Assembly: GCA_900544885.1 (NCBI GenBank)
Contig: UQWU01000004.1
Coordinates: 1-63,191 of the forward strand
Length of the DNA: 63,191 nucleotides
Direction of reading: 5' to 3'
Origin: an uncultured Phascolarctobacterium sp.
GTDB lineage: Bacteria; Bacillota; Negativicutes; Acidaminococcales; Acidaminococcaceae
In this document: positions 8,367 through 16,631 of the stretch, in pieces
Numbering within the stretch: position 1 is the first letter of the stretch
Layout of the letters: the number at the start of each line of letters is the position of its first letter
The notes under the pieces: model-generated
The model's database searches: none
Told to the model about the DNA's origin: nothing
Seen by the model: the letters and a program-made list of their open reading frames with translations, nothing else
Translations under genes and position numbers: made by a program

Positions 8367-8987
8367 ATGAGTGATGCTACAGAGCAAAGATTGGAGAACA
8401 ATACCAGTGCCGAAAAGATTTTGGAAGCGGCTACTACCTTGTTTTCTTTAGAAAATTTCAGTACTGTTTCCATTAAACAGATTGCAGCCGAAAGCGGTGT
8501 AAACAGTGCATTGATTTCTTACTATTTCGGTGGCAAGAAGAATTTGTATCAAGAGGTTTTGTATACGCAAGCGGATAAATTTCTGAAGTTGCAGGACGGT
8601 ATTCGTCAGCTTGAAGTATCGCCGCTGGCTAAATTGACCCGTTATGTTGATTCCATTGCTGAAATGCAGTTTAAGCAACCATATACGATTCATCTCATTT
8701 ATCGTGAGCTTTTGGCGCCTCAGCCGATGTTCGAGAACTATGTGAAGAATAAGCTGTACCGTATCCACCAATTCATGGCCGAACTCGTAAATGAAGCAAT
8801 TGAGCTTGGTGAAATCACTACTACTATGAAACCTACCCATGTTGCTTTTACCTTAGAAGGTATGATTATGTTCTTCTTTCTTACCCAAAGCCAAATCCGT
8901 GAGCTAGGTAATTTTAACCAAGGTGCTGAAACAAGCTATCTGCAAGAGGCTATTAATTCGTACCTAGAAGCTTTGACAAAAAAATAA
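8367..8987 (+). CDS. TetR/AcrR-family transcriptional regulator
   Basis: A 206-residue regulator. The N-terminal helix-turn-helix (about residues 15-60: AEKILEAATTLFS...SVNSALISYYFGGKKNLYQEVL type sequence) is classic TetR, and the C-terminal helical part would bind ligand. ATG 8367 has GAGGT upstream; an upstream extension to 8319 would contain the promoter and is rejected. It precedes, on the same strand, an RND adaptor and pump with their own promoter and a palindrome, so it most likely represses that pump. Confidence 0.9.
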   Translation: MSDATEQRLENNTSAEKILEAATTLFSLENFSTVSIKQIAAESGVNSALISYYFGGKKNLYQEVLYTQADKFLKLQDGIRQLEVSPLAKLTRYVDSIAEMQFKQPYTIHLIYRELLAPQPMFENYVKNKLYRIHQFMAELVNEAIELGEITTTMKPTHVAFTLEGMIMFFFLTQSQIRELGNFNQGAETSYLQEAINSYLEALTKK

Positions 8988-9012
8988 TATTTATATTGTA
9001 ATAACTATACAT

Positions 9013-9066
9013 GACTACTATTTATCACGACAATCAACTTGTCAAAGATGGATAGTAGTCTTTTTT
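9013..9066 (+). terminator. Terminator of tetR
   Basis: GACTACTAT / ATAGTAGTC stem, extended by partly paired ATC/GAT, followed by TTTTTT. It separates tetR from the efflux promoter. Confidence 0.75.
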
Positions 9067-9094
9067 ATGCCGATAAAAGTCACAACTATATCAC

Positions 9095-9123
9095 TTGACC
9101 ACCTATCAGAGAACACATATAAT
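9095..9123 (+). promoter_or_regulatory. Promoter of the RND efflux operon
   Basis: TTGACC (9095-9100), 17-base spacer, perfect TATAAT (9118-9123), 61 bases before the start codon of the adaptor gene. Confidence 0.75.
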
Positions 9124-9154
9124 TTAATTAAACAATTAAATAAAGTTTAATTAA
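9124..9154. promoter_or_regulatory. Candidate TetR operator overlapping the transcription start
   Basis: TTAATTAAAC and GTTTAATTAA form a perfect 10-base inverted repeat with an 11-base spacer directly after the -10 box. Position fits repression by the neighbouring TetR protein. Confidence 0.5.
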
Positions 9155-9183
9155 GAAAAATATTCTGTAAAGTGGTGAGTTTT

Positions 9184-10305
9184 ATGAAAGAATTTTTACA
9201 AAATCCCGAAGCTAAAAAGAAAATAGCTATTGGTTTGGCAGCTGTTTTAGTTTTAGGTGCGGGTTATTCACTGTACCGTAACGTGACGAACCGTCCTGTA
9301 ACCGAAAAAATCGTTCCTCTAGTTCGCACGATTACTGTCGGTGAAACTCTCACGGACAGTGCTAATACTTATCCTGGTGAAGTACGCGGACGTTATGAAA
9401 GCCAATTAGCGTTCCAAGTAGCCGGTAAAATTATTTCTCGCCAAGTTAATGTAGGCGACCGTGTATTAGCAGGTCAAGTACTGATGAGTCTCGACCCCAA
9501 AGACGTTAACCAAAACGTAGAAGCAGCAGATGCTCAATTAAGCAGTGCTATTGCCAATCAAAAACTAGCAGCCGATAACGCGGCCCGCTACAATGCTCTG
9601 TATGCTCAAGGTGCTGTCAGCGAAGCAACTCGCGACCAGTACAACACTCAATTAGATGCGGCTAATGCTAGTCTACGTCAGGCGCAGGCTCAAGTCAACA
9701 GCAGTAATAACCAATTAAGCTATACCCAGCTCGTTAGCGATGCTGATGGCGTTGTTGCTGCGATTAATGGCGAAGTTGGTCAAGTAGCCGGTGCAGGTAA
9801 TCCGATGGTTACTGTTGTCCGTAGCGGCGAACGCGAAGTGCAGATTAATGTACCGGAAAATGCTCAATTGAGCATTGGTCAAAAGGCTGTCGTTTCCTTC
9901 TGGGCTCTGCCTAATATTAAGGTTGATGGCAGCATCCGTGAAATTGCGCCCATGGCTGACCCTGTAACCCGTACCTATAAGGTATGTGTTTCCGTTCCTG
10001 ATATTCCCGCTGAAGCAAAGCTCGGCATGACGGCTAAAGTAAGCTTCGTAGATAAAGAAGATACTCAAAAATCCGCAGCAGGCTTCACTATTCCTGCCGC
10101 TGCTTTATACCAAGTAAATAATAAACCACAAGTCTGGGTAGTCCGTAATAATCACGCTCATCTTGTCGATGTTACTATCAATGGTTATGTAGGCAATAAC
10201 GTTAATGTCAGCGGTCTAGCTAAAGGCGATGTTATCATCACCGCGGGCTTAAGTAAATTGACGCCTGACCAAGAAGTTCGTCTTGCAGAAGGCGGTGAAG
10301 TATAA
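9184..10305 (+). CDS. RND efflux periplasmic adaptor subunit (membrane fusion protein)
   Basis: About 373 residues. An N-terminal hydrophobic segment (residues ~15-33) anchors the protein; the barrel-sandwich/lipoyl half-motifs (VAGKIISRQVNVGDRVLAGQ and DADGVVAAINGEVGQVAG) flank an Ala/Gln-rich coiled hairpin; a C-terminal beta-barrel/membrane-proximal part follows. This is the HlyD/AcrA layout linking the inner-membrane pump to an outer-membrane channel. ATG 9184 has GGTGAG upstream; the GTG at 9172 is an alternative. The stop codon overlaps the pump start (TAATG). No TolC-like gene is nearby, so a channel encoded elsewhere is needed. Confidence 0.93.
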   Translation: MKEFLQNPEAKKKIAIGLAAVLVLGAGYSLYRNVTNRPVTEKIVPLVRTITVGETLTDSANTYPGEVRGRYESQLAFQVAGKIISRQVNVGDRVLAGQVLMSLDPKDVNQNVEAADAQLSSAIANQKLAADNAARYNALYAQGAVSEATRDQYNTQLDAANASLRQAQAQVNSSNNQLSYTQLVSDADGVVAAINGEVGQVAGAGNPMVTVVRSGEREVQINVPENAQLSIGQKAVVSFWALPNIKVDGSIREIAPMADPVTRTYKVCVSVPDIPAEAKLGMTAKVSFVDKEDTQKSAAGFTIPAAALYQVNNKPQVWVVRNNHAHLVDVTINGYVGNNVNVSGLAKGDVIITAGLSKLTPDQEVRLAEGGEV

Positions 10306-13300
10306 TGGAAGAAAAAAAGCATCACGGCAGTAACTGGGCCAAATGGTCTATTGAACACCGTCAATTAGTATACTTTTTTGCCTTTCTGATTTTAGTTATG
10401 GGTATCTTCTCCTTTAAGTCTTTAGGGCGCAGTGAGGACCCCAGCTTTACCGTTAAGCAAATGGTTGTGTCAGCAGCCTGGCCCGGTGCTAGTGCCAAGG
10501 ATGTAGAAGATCATCTGACAAATACTCTGGAAAAACAAATTCAGAATCTACCTCAAATCGATAAAATTACCAGCTACTCCCGCCCCGGCTCTTGTGTCAT
10601 CACCGTATCCTTGAAGGATGAAGTCCACGGTAATCAGGTACGTCAACGTTGGCTGGAGCTGCGCAATATGGTCAATGATATTCAAAAGGATCTGCCTGCC
10701 GGCACCTATGGTCCTTTTTATAATGACCGTTTTGATGATGTTTACGGTAATATCTATGCACTTACAGGCGACGGCTATTCCTATGAGGATATGCGTAAAT
10801 ATGCCGAAAAAATCAAGCTTGATTTCTATGGTGTTCCTGATGTTAAAAAAGTAGAGCTTGTTGGTGTGCAACCGGAAAAAATCTTCGTACAAATGCAGAC
10901 TGATAAGCTATCACGTTTAGGCTTAGATTTAGAAAGCATCGCTAAAGTAGTAAAGGCCCAAACCTCTGTAAATCCCTCCGGTATGGTAGAAACAGATACT
11001 GCTAATGCTTATCTGCGTATTACAGGCAGCCCCGACAGTGTAGAAAACATTGCAGCCATTCCTATTAATGCCAACGGTAAGGTTTTCCGTTTAGGTGATA
11101 TTGCCGATATCCGTCGCGGCTATGCCGATCCGCCCGAATCTTTGATGTACTTTAATGGTAAGCCTGCTGTCGGTATTGCTATTTCTATGGAGGATGGCGG
11201 TAATAATATTCAATTAGGTGAAAATTTAGCCAAAGAAATCGCTAAAATCCACAAAGAACTGCCCTTGGGTCTAGAATTAAATCAAGTTGCAAATCAACCT
11301 GAAGTTGTTAAAAATTCCATCAGCGAATTTAGTGAAAGCTTATATGAAGCTATTCTCATCGTTTTAGCAGTCAGCTTGTTCAGCTTGGGACGTCGCAGCG
11401 GTTATGTTATTTCTTGCTGTATCCCGTTAATTCTGTTAGGCTCTTTCTCCGCTATGTTTGCCCTCGGTATCGACCTGCATAAAGTATCCTTAGGTGCTTT
11501 GGTCGTTTCCTTAGGTATGCTGGTAGATGACGCTATCGTCGTTGTCGAGTTGATGGAAGTAAAAATGTCTGAAGGTATGGAACGTAAGGAAGCTGCTTCC
11601 TATGCTTTTAAAACCTGTGCCTGGCCTCTATTGACCGGTACCGTTATTACCTGCTTAGGCTTTATGCCTATTGCCTTTTCTGAATCCATGGCCTCCGAAT
11701 TTGCTAGCAGCCTGTTTCCTGTTATGACCGTTACCCTGCTGCTTAGTTGGCTTGTTTCGGCAACACTGGCTCCTGTATTAGGCTATGAATGGATTCGTCC
11801 TACCGTTATTAAGCAGGAAACTTATGACACCACCTTCTATCGTTGGTTCCGCAACCTGCTCCAATGGGCTTTGTCCCATCGTGCAATTGTCATCGGTATC
11901 ACTATCGGTACACTGGCAGTTTCTGTTTTCATGCTACGCTTCGTCAAGCAGGAGTTTTTCCCTGCTTCTGTACGTCCGGAATTGTTGGTAGAATTAAATC
12001 TTCCGGAAGGCAGCTCTGTAAAAAATACTGATGCAGCAGCGAAAAAGCTGACTGATATGCTTAAAGATGATAAAGATGTAGACCATATCTCTACCTATGT
12101 AGGCGAAAGTGCTCCGCGTTTTGTACTCGTTATCGACCCAGTACAACCACGTGACAACTATGCCCAATTAGTTATCGTCGCCAAAGATATCGAAGCCCGC
12201 AAACATTTAGAGCAAAAAGTTAATAAATTGGCAGCCGAACAATTACCGGAAGCCATTGTTTATTCCCGTTCCATTCCTCTTGGCCCTCCTGCTCCCTATC
12301 CTGTTATGTTACGCGTTAGCGGCAGTGATACTGCTAAGGTTAAGGAATATGCCCAAAAAGTACGCGAAGTCATGACCAAAAATCCCTATATCACCATGAC
12401 CCGTTTAGACTGGATGGAACAAAGCGGTGCTGTTAAGCTTGTTGTCGATAATGACAAACTTTTGCAAATGGGACTTTCCCGTCAAAGCGTCGCTACTGCA
12501 CTGCAAGCACAAGTAAGCGGCTACACTGCAGCCTCCTATTTAGAGGGCGACCAAGATATCGGTATCGTCTTTAGATTAGACCCTGACGAACGTGCCGAAA
12601 TCTCTCAATTAGAAAACGTTTCTATTCCTACCTCTCAAGGTGCTGTACCGTTGATGCAGGTAGCACATCTGGAATATGGCAGCGAAGATAATATGATCTG
12701 GCGCCGCAACCTGCGTCCTACCATCACCATTAATGGTGCCATCGTCCAAGGTGTCACTGGCAACGACGTTACTAAAGAAGTTTATGCGCAATTAGCAGAC
12801 CTGCGTAAAGAACTTCCTGCAGGCATGAGCATCGAAATCGGCGGCTCTTTAGAAGATAGTAACAAGACTTTAGGTTATTTAATGAAACCTGTGCCGATTA
12901 TGATTCTTTTAATTATGATTCTCATCATGCTGCAATTGCAGGACGTACGCAAATTAATCGTTATTATGCTGACTGCTCCCATGGGCATCATCGGCGTAAT
13001 CTTCGGTTTGCTGCTCTTTAACTCCACATTAGGCTTTATGGCAGAACTTGGTATCCTAGCTCTCACAGGTACTATTATCCGCAACAGCATGGTTATCGTC
13101 GACCAAATTCAGCAACATCTTGACGCCGGTATGACACCTGCCCAAGCAATTATTGAATCTGCCATCGTCCGTTTCCGTCCCATCATGTTGGCAGCCTTCA
13201 CTACCGTATTAGGCTTAATTCCCATGTTTGCCAGCCAATTTTGGAATGCTATGGCAGTAGCCATCGCCTGCGGTCTCACCGGTGCCACACTCTTAACGCT

Positions 13301-13352
13301 GGTAGTCCTGCCCGTACTTTACGCCATCGTTTTCCGCGTAAAGAATAATTAA
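10305..13352 (+). CDS. RND-family efflux pump, inner-membrane permease
   Basis: A 1015-residue proton-driven RND transporter with the duplicated layout: TM1, first large periplasmic loop, TM2-6, TM7, second loop, TM8-12. Visible are the GRSEDPSFTVKQM start of the porter domain, SLGMLVDDAIVVVE with the paired Asp residues of the proton relay in TM4, and FRPIMLAAFTTVLGLIPM in TM11. The DD pair and overall layout point to the AcrB/MexF-like HAE group rather than the metal-specific CusA group; the substrate is unknown. Translation is coupled to the adaptor by a one-base overlap. Confidence 0.93.
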   Translation: MEEKKHHGSNWAKWSIEHRQLVYFFAFLILVMGIFSFKSLGRSEDPSFTVKQMVVSAAWPGASAKDVEDHLTNTLEKQIQNLPQIDKITSYSRPGSCVITVSLKDEVHGNQVRQRWLELRNMVNDIQKDLPAGTYGPFYNDRFDDVYGNIYALTGDGYSYEDMRKYAEKIKLDFYGVPDVKKVELVGVQPEKIFVQMQTDKLSRLGLDLESIAKVVKAQTSVNPSGMVETDTANAYLRITGSPDSVENIAAIPINANGKVFRLGDIADIRRGYADPPESLMYFNGKPAVGIAISMEDGGNNIQLGENLAKEIAKIHKELPLGLELNQVANQPEVVKNSISEFSESLYEAILIVLAVSLFSLGRRSGYVISCCIPLILLGSFSAMFALGIDLHKVSLGALVVSLGMLVDDAIVVVELMEVKMSEGMERKEAASYAFKTCAWPLLTGTVITCLGFMPIAFSESMASEFASSLFPVMTVTLLLSWLVSATLAPVLGYEWIRPTVIKQETYDTTFYRWFRNLLQWALSHRAIVIGITIGTLAVSVFMLRFVKQEFFPASVRPELLVELNLPEGSSVKNTDAAAKKLTDMLKDDKDVDHISTYVGESAPRFVLVIDPVQPRDNYAQLVIVAKDIEARKHLEQKVNKLAAEQLPEAIVYSRSIPLGPPAPYPVMLRVSGSDTAKVKEYAQKVREVMTKNPYITMTRLDWMEQSGAVKLVVDNDKLLQMGLSRQSVATALQAQVSGYTAASYLEGDQDIGIVFRLDPDERAEISQLENVSIPTSQGAVPLMQVAHLEYGSEDNMIWRRNLRPTITINGAIVQGVTGNDVTKEVYAQLADLRKELPAGMSIEIGGSLEDSNKTLGYLMKPVPIMILLIMILIMLQLQDVRKLIVIMLTAPMGIIGVIFGLLLFNSTLGFMAELGILALTGTIIRNSMVIVDQIQQHLDAGMTPAQAIIESAIVRFRPIMLAAFTTVLGLIPMFASQFWNAMAVAIACGLTGATLLTLVVLPVLYAIVFRVKNN

Positions 13353-13383
13353 CAACATATCAGTAATTCACCACTTAAACAAA

Positions 13384-13417
13384 AAGTGCAGTAGCGATAA
13401 AGCTACTGCACTTTTTT
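13384..13417 (+). terminator. Terminator of the RND operon
   Basis: AAGTGCAGTAGC / GCTACTGCACTT perfect 12-base stem followed by TTTTTT. Confidence 0.9.
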
Positions 13418-13436
13418 ATTGGCATTATAAATATTG

Positions 13437-13477
13437 TTAGGTTAAATTCGTCCCCTGCTTTGCGGGGCGTATTATAA
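13437..13477 (+). repeat. Direct repeat copy A with CCCC/GGGG hairpin
   Basis: TTAGG...ATT-CGTCCCCTG-CTTTG-CGGGG...TATTATAA. It matches copy B at 13734-13777 in order and spacing of these blocks. The CCCC/GGGG arms form a small hairpin. Confidence 0.55.
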
Positions 13478-13481
13478 ATCA

Positions 13482-13607
13482 ATGGAGCAATTTCTTATTG
13501 AAGTCCTAACAGAGGCAACTACCCTGTTAATAGGGCAAATTAACGAAGTTTTAGTTGAAGTTTTGCTTACTATACTTGTTGACGAGCTTGTAAGGAAAAG
13601 AAAATAG
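13482..13607 (+). CDS. Possible 41-residue peptide between the two direct repeats
   Basis: ATG at 13482 to TAG at 13605-13607; the peptide begins MEQFLIEVLTEATTLL and ends in DELVRKRK. It is leucine/valine-rich with regularly spaced acidic residues, so it would form an amphipathic helix with a basic tail. No strong ribosome site is visible, and part of the frame overlaps an inverted repeat. I recognise no family. It could be a real small protein or a chance frame inside a structured RNA. Confidence 0.3.
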   Translation: MEQFLIEVLTEATTLLIGQINEVLVEVLLTILVDELVRKRK

Positions 13608-13687
13608 CTAACCTTTATTAACTGAAGATTGGTGTGGTGCATTAGAAAGAAGCATTTTCTTTTGTACTACACCATCCTCTGTTAGGA
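13504..13687 (+). other. Structured element: 12-base inverted repeat enclosing a long hairpin
   Basis: TCCTAACAGAGG (13504-13515) and CCTCTGTTAGGA (13676-13687) are perfect complements. Inside, GGTGTGGTGC (13631-13640) pairs with GTACTACACC (13664-13673), 10 pairs including two G-U, closed by further AGAA/TTCT pairing. This suggests a folded transcript of about 185 bases. It matches no riboswitch or RNA class I know. Confidence 0.4.
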
Positions 13688-13733
13688 TTATTTATAGTAT
13701 ACTATATTTTTTGTCTTATATCAATTTTATTTT

Positions 13734-13777
13734 TTAGGATGATTTCCGTCCCCTGTTATTTCGGGGTATAGTATAAG
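13734..13777 (+). repeat. Direct repeat copy B with CCCC/GGGG hairpin
   Basis: TTAGG...ATTTCCGTCCCCTG-TTATTT-CGGGG...AGTATAAG, the second copy of the repeat at 13437-13477, in the same orientation about 300 bases on. Confidence 0.55.
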
Positions 13778-14049
13778 AGCCCTAGTGTAAAACCTTGCCC
13801 TATCTAGCTTTCAGCCATTTTTCACCTGAAAAAATTCAAAATTTTACTGTTTTTTTAGTGCTCTTTTTCGATTTTTTGTAAAAATTCATAATAAAAACGC
13901 ATTATTTTTACCAATAATTTATCTTTATAAGCTAAAATATTGTGATTTATACGTTGTTTTTATTATACAACATTTCTTCCCTACTGTCTAGGAATTGCTC
14001 ATAACACACCTCAGCGGTAAGCTTTCTTCCGTATGTCTTGCAATACCAC
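13778..14049. other. AT-rich gene-free stretch
   Basis: About 270 bases, very AT-rich with T-runs around 13850-13880. I see no gene or clear signal. Confidence 0.5.
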
Positions 14050-14094
14050 ACCTCTCAGTCACCTATCGGTGACAGCTCTCCTTACAAGGAGAGC
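14050..14094 (+). repeat. Dispersed intergenic palindromic repeat, copy 1
   Basis: ACCTCTC-A-GTCACC-tatc-GGTGAC-A-GCTCTCCTT-ac-AAGGAGAGC: two hairpins side by side behind an ACCTCTC tag. It is the mirror of copy 2 at 14210-14263. Non-coding repeats of this two-hairpin design occur widely in gut Firmicutes. Confidence 0.6.
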
Positions 14095-14209
14095 CAGGCA
14101 ACTACTAATTTCCTTCAGCAAATGTAGTTACTAACGTGTTCTCTTCTACTCTACACTAACTACTTCTTCCGCACTAAATTTGTACTTCTAACTTCCGCTT
14201 AATGGGCTT

Positions 14210-14263
14210 GCCTCTCCTCTTGAGGAGAGGTGGCAGTGATCTTTAGCGAGCTGACGGAGAGGT
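14210..14263 (-). repeat. Dispersed intergenic palindromic repeat, copy 2 (inverted)
   Basis: Read on the minus strand: ACCTCTCCGTCAGC...(degenerate hairpin)...CCTCTCCTC-aa-GAGGAGAGG. It has the same tag and two-hairpin order as copy 1 but the opposite orientation, with about 115 unrelated bases between the copies. Confidence 0.6.
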
Positions 14264-14350
14264 CTTGCTACTAACTACATCAGCACGCATACCATTGCTG
14301 TCCCTTTTAAGGGACTATGCCAAGCTTTTACGAGCCAGAAAGGAAAAAAC

Positions 14351-14383
14351 ACTAAATGCCCTGCTAGACGCAGAGCATTTAGT
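14351..14383 (-). terminator. Terminator of the nfn/mtn gene run
   Basis: ACTAAATGC / GCATTTAGT stem; on the minus strand it is followed by GTTTTTTCC. It lies 8 bases after the nfnB stop codon. Confidence 0.8.
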
Positions 14384-14390
14384 AAAGTTT

Positions 14391-15785
14391 TTATTTATTT
14401 TTGAGATATTCGTCGATAGCAACGGCAGCTTTTTTACCTGCACCCATTGCAGAAATTACAGTTGCAGCACCGGTTACGATATCGCCGCCAGCAAAGACGC
14501 CAGGAATGGATGTTGCACCGTTTTCATCAGCAACGATGTTACCGCGTTTATTAACTTCCAAATCCGGAGTGGTATCTTTAATCAAAGGATTAGGACCTTG
14601 ACCGATAGCCATAACTACCATATCTACATCCAATACATATTCACTACCAGGAATAGCCACAGGACTACGACGACCGCTAGCATCAGGCTCACCCAGTTCC
14701 ATTTTTACGCATTGCAAGCCTTTTACCCAGCCTTTATCGTCGCCAATGATAGCAGTAGGATTATTGAGCAGTTGCAGTTTAATACCCTCCTCCTCTGCAT
14801 GGCCGATTTCTTCTTTACGTGCCGGCATTTCTTCTTTACTGCGGCGATAAACGATGTAAACTTCTTCCGCACCTAAGCGTTTAGCAGTACGAGCAGCATC
14901 CATAGCTACGTTACCTGCACCGACGATAGCAGCACGTTTACCAACGTAAACAGGAGTTGCTACATGGGGGAATTGGTAAGCTTTCATCAAGTTTACACGG
15001 GTCAAAAATTCGTTAGCAGAATAAACGCCATTGAGGTTTTCGCCATCGATATGCATAAAATGCGGCAAGCCAGCACCAGTACCCACATAAACAGCACTAA
15101 AGCCCTCTTCTTCCATCAGCTCTTGCAAAGTAAAGGTACGGCCGATAACAGCATTAACGACAATCTTTACACCAAGTTTTTTCAAGGCAGAAATTTCATG
15201 TTGCACAATTTCTTTCGGCAGACGGAATTGCGGAATACCGTACATCAGTACACCACCTGCTGCGTGCAGAGCTTCAAAAATAGTTACATCATAACCAAGT
15301 TTAGCTAAATCGCCAGCACAGGTCAAGCCACTGGGACCACTACCTACGATAGCAACTTTTTTGCCATTAGGTGTTACTTGTTCTTCACTATCTACATTAT
15401 CCAGGCCATGCTCACGAGCATAATCGGCAACGAAGCGTTCCAAACGACCAATAGCTACAGGCTCACCTTTAATACCCAATACGCACTTGCCTTCGCATTG
15501 ATTTTCTTGCGGGCATACACGACCGCAAACAGCGGACAATGTATTTTTACGTTTCAAGATTTTAATCGCTTCAGCAAAATCGCGTTCCGCTACAGCATGA
15601 ATAAATGCAGGAATTTCTACATTTACAGGACAACCTGCCACGCAACGCGGTTTGGGGCAGTTTAAGCAACGTTGTGCTTCATCCACCGCCATATCTTCAG
15701 TATAACCTAAAGCTACTTCTTCAAAGTTTTTATTACGCACATCTGCCGGTTGTTCCGGCATAGCATTTCTCATTCCTCCACGCAT
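14391..15785 (-). CDS. nfnB: NfnB-type NADPH-binding flavoprotein (glutamate synthase small-subunit-like)
   Basis: About 464 residues. N-terminal cysteines CLNCPKPRCVAGCPV and CGRVCPQENQCEGKC would hold two [4Fe-4S] clusters; the FAD site is VAIVGSGPSGLTCAGDLAK and the NAD(P) site VGAGNVAMDAARTAKRLG. This is GltD-like, but the partner next door is an NfnA-type subunit rather than a glutamate synthase large subunit. The pair is therefore best read as NADH-dependent reduced ferredoxin:NADP+ oxidoreductase, an electron-bifurcating complex. GGAGG 9 bases before ATG 15785 decides the start; an ATG six codons earlier is open. It overlaps nfnA by 16 bases. Confidence 0.88.
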   Translation of the reverse strand: MRGGMRNAMPEQPADVRNKNFEEVALGYTEDMAVDEAQRCLNCPKPRCVAGCPVNVEIPAFIHAVAERDFAEAIKILKRKNTLSAVCGRVCPQENQCEGKCVLGIKGEPVAIGRLERFVADYAREHGLDNVDSEEQVTPNGKKVAIVGSGPSGLTCAGDLAKLGYDVTIFEALHAAGGVLMYGIPQFRLPKEIVQHEISALKKLGVKIVVNAVIGRTFTLQELMEEEGFSAVYVGTGAGLPHFMHIDGENLNGVYSANEFLTRVNLMKAYQFPHVATPVYVGKRAAIVGAGNVAMDAARTAKRLGAEEVYIVYRRSKEEMPARKEEIGHAEEEGIKLQLLNNPTAIIGDDKGWVKGLQCVKMELGEPDASGRRSPVAIPGSEYVLDVDMVVMAIGQGPNPLIKDTTPDLEVNKRGNIVADENGATSIPGVFAGGDIVTGAATVISAMGAGKKAAVAIDEYLKNK

Positions 15786-16612
15786 TTGCAATGACCTCCG
15801 CAACCATATTCTTCAGATTCCTGATTTTTATACATTTGTTGACGCATTACTAAATTAGCAAAATCTACTTGATGAGCATCAAATTCGGGACCATCTACGC
15901 AAGCAAATTTGTTTTCGCCACCTACCATAACACGGCAGCCGCCACACATACCAGTACCATCAACCATAATAGTGTTTAAGCTGGCAGTAGTTTTTACATT
16001 GAACGGTCTAGTTACAGCAGCGACATTTTTCATCATAATCACAGGACCGATAGCCAAAACTAAATCAATTTTAGCACCGTTTTCTAACATTTCACGCAGC
16101 GGATCGGTTACAAAGCCTTTACTACCCGCACTACCATCATCAGTAGTCAAAATAACTTCGTCACTGATGGCAGCCATTTTATCCTGCCAGATAACCAAAT
16201 CCTTATTACGTGCACCGATAATAGAAATAACTTTATTCCCCAGTTCATGATAAGCACGAGCAATAGGATAAACAGGAGCTACACCGATACCGCCGCCAAC
16301 AACAACAACTGTACCAAATTTGCCCATTTCAGACGGTTTGCCCAAAGGACCAACAACGTCTAAAATATCATCGCCCACATTAAAGTCAGCGCATAAATGT
16401 TTAGTGCTGTTGCCCACCGCTTGAATAATCAAGGTAATATAACCTTTTTCGCGGTCGAAATCAGCAATAGTCAAAGGAATACGTTCACCAAATTCATCAG
16501 TACGGATAATTACAAATTGACCGGGGTGGCATTTATGTGCTACCAACGGTGCTTCGACAACCATTTCATAAACTGCCGGAGCAAGATTTTCTTTAGTAAT
16601 AATTTTTGCCAT
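15770..16612 (-). CDS. nfnA: NfnA-type FAD/NAD-binding subunit (sulfide/dihydroorotate dehydrogenase-like)
   Basis: About 280 residues after choosing ATG 16612 (MAKIITKENLAP), which has AAGGAG upstream; the longer frame to 16693 invades the mtaD end. The N-terminal ferredoxin-reductase FAD domain shows the HPGQFVIIR and RIPLTIAD motifs, the NAD domain VVGGGIGVAPVYPIARA, and the C-terminal cysteines (GTGMCGGCRV, CVDGPEFDAHQVDF) bind a [2Fe-2S] cluster. This subunit binds NAD(H) and partners NfnB. It lies directly after the SAM-salvage genes on the same strand, with a 19-base gap. Confidence 0.88.
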   Translation of the reverse strand: MAKIITKENLAPAVYEMVVEAPLVAHKCHPGQFVIIRTDEFGERIPLTIADFDREKGYITLIIQAVGNSTKHLCADFNVGDDILDVVGPLGKPSEMGKFGTVVVVGGGIGVAPVYPIARAYHELGNKVISIIGARNKDLVIWQDKMAAISDEVILTTDDGSAGSKGFVTDPLREMLENGAKIDLVLAIGPVIMMKNVAAVTRPFNVKTTASLNTIMVDGTGMCGGCRVMVGGENKFACVDGPEFDAHQVDFANLVMRQQMYKNQESEEYGCGGHCKCVEE

Positions 16613-16631
16613 GATTAACTCTCCTTGAGTA

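Noticed and set aside
8175..8387. Minus-strand 70-codon frame
   Set aside because: It covers the tetR promoter and start codon, with low-complexity composition unlike the neighbouring proteins.
13437..13777. CRISPR array
   Set aside because: Only two repeat copies, about 300 bases apart, without regular spacers or cas genes.
14265..14876. Plus-strand 203-codon frame
   Set aside because: It is antisense to nfnB over most of its length and covers the terminator; no ribosome site or recognisable domain.
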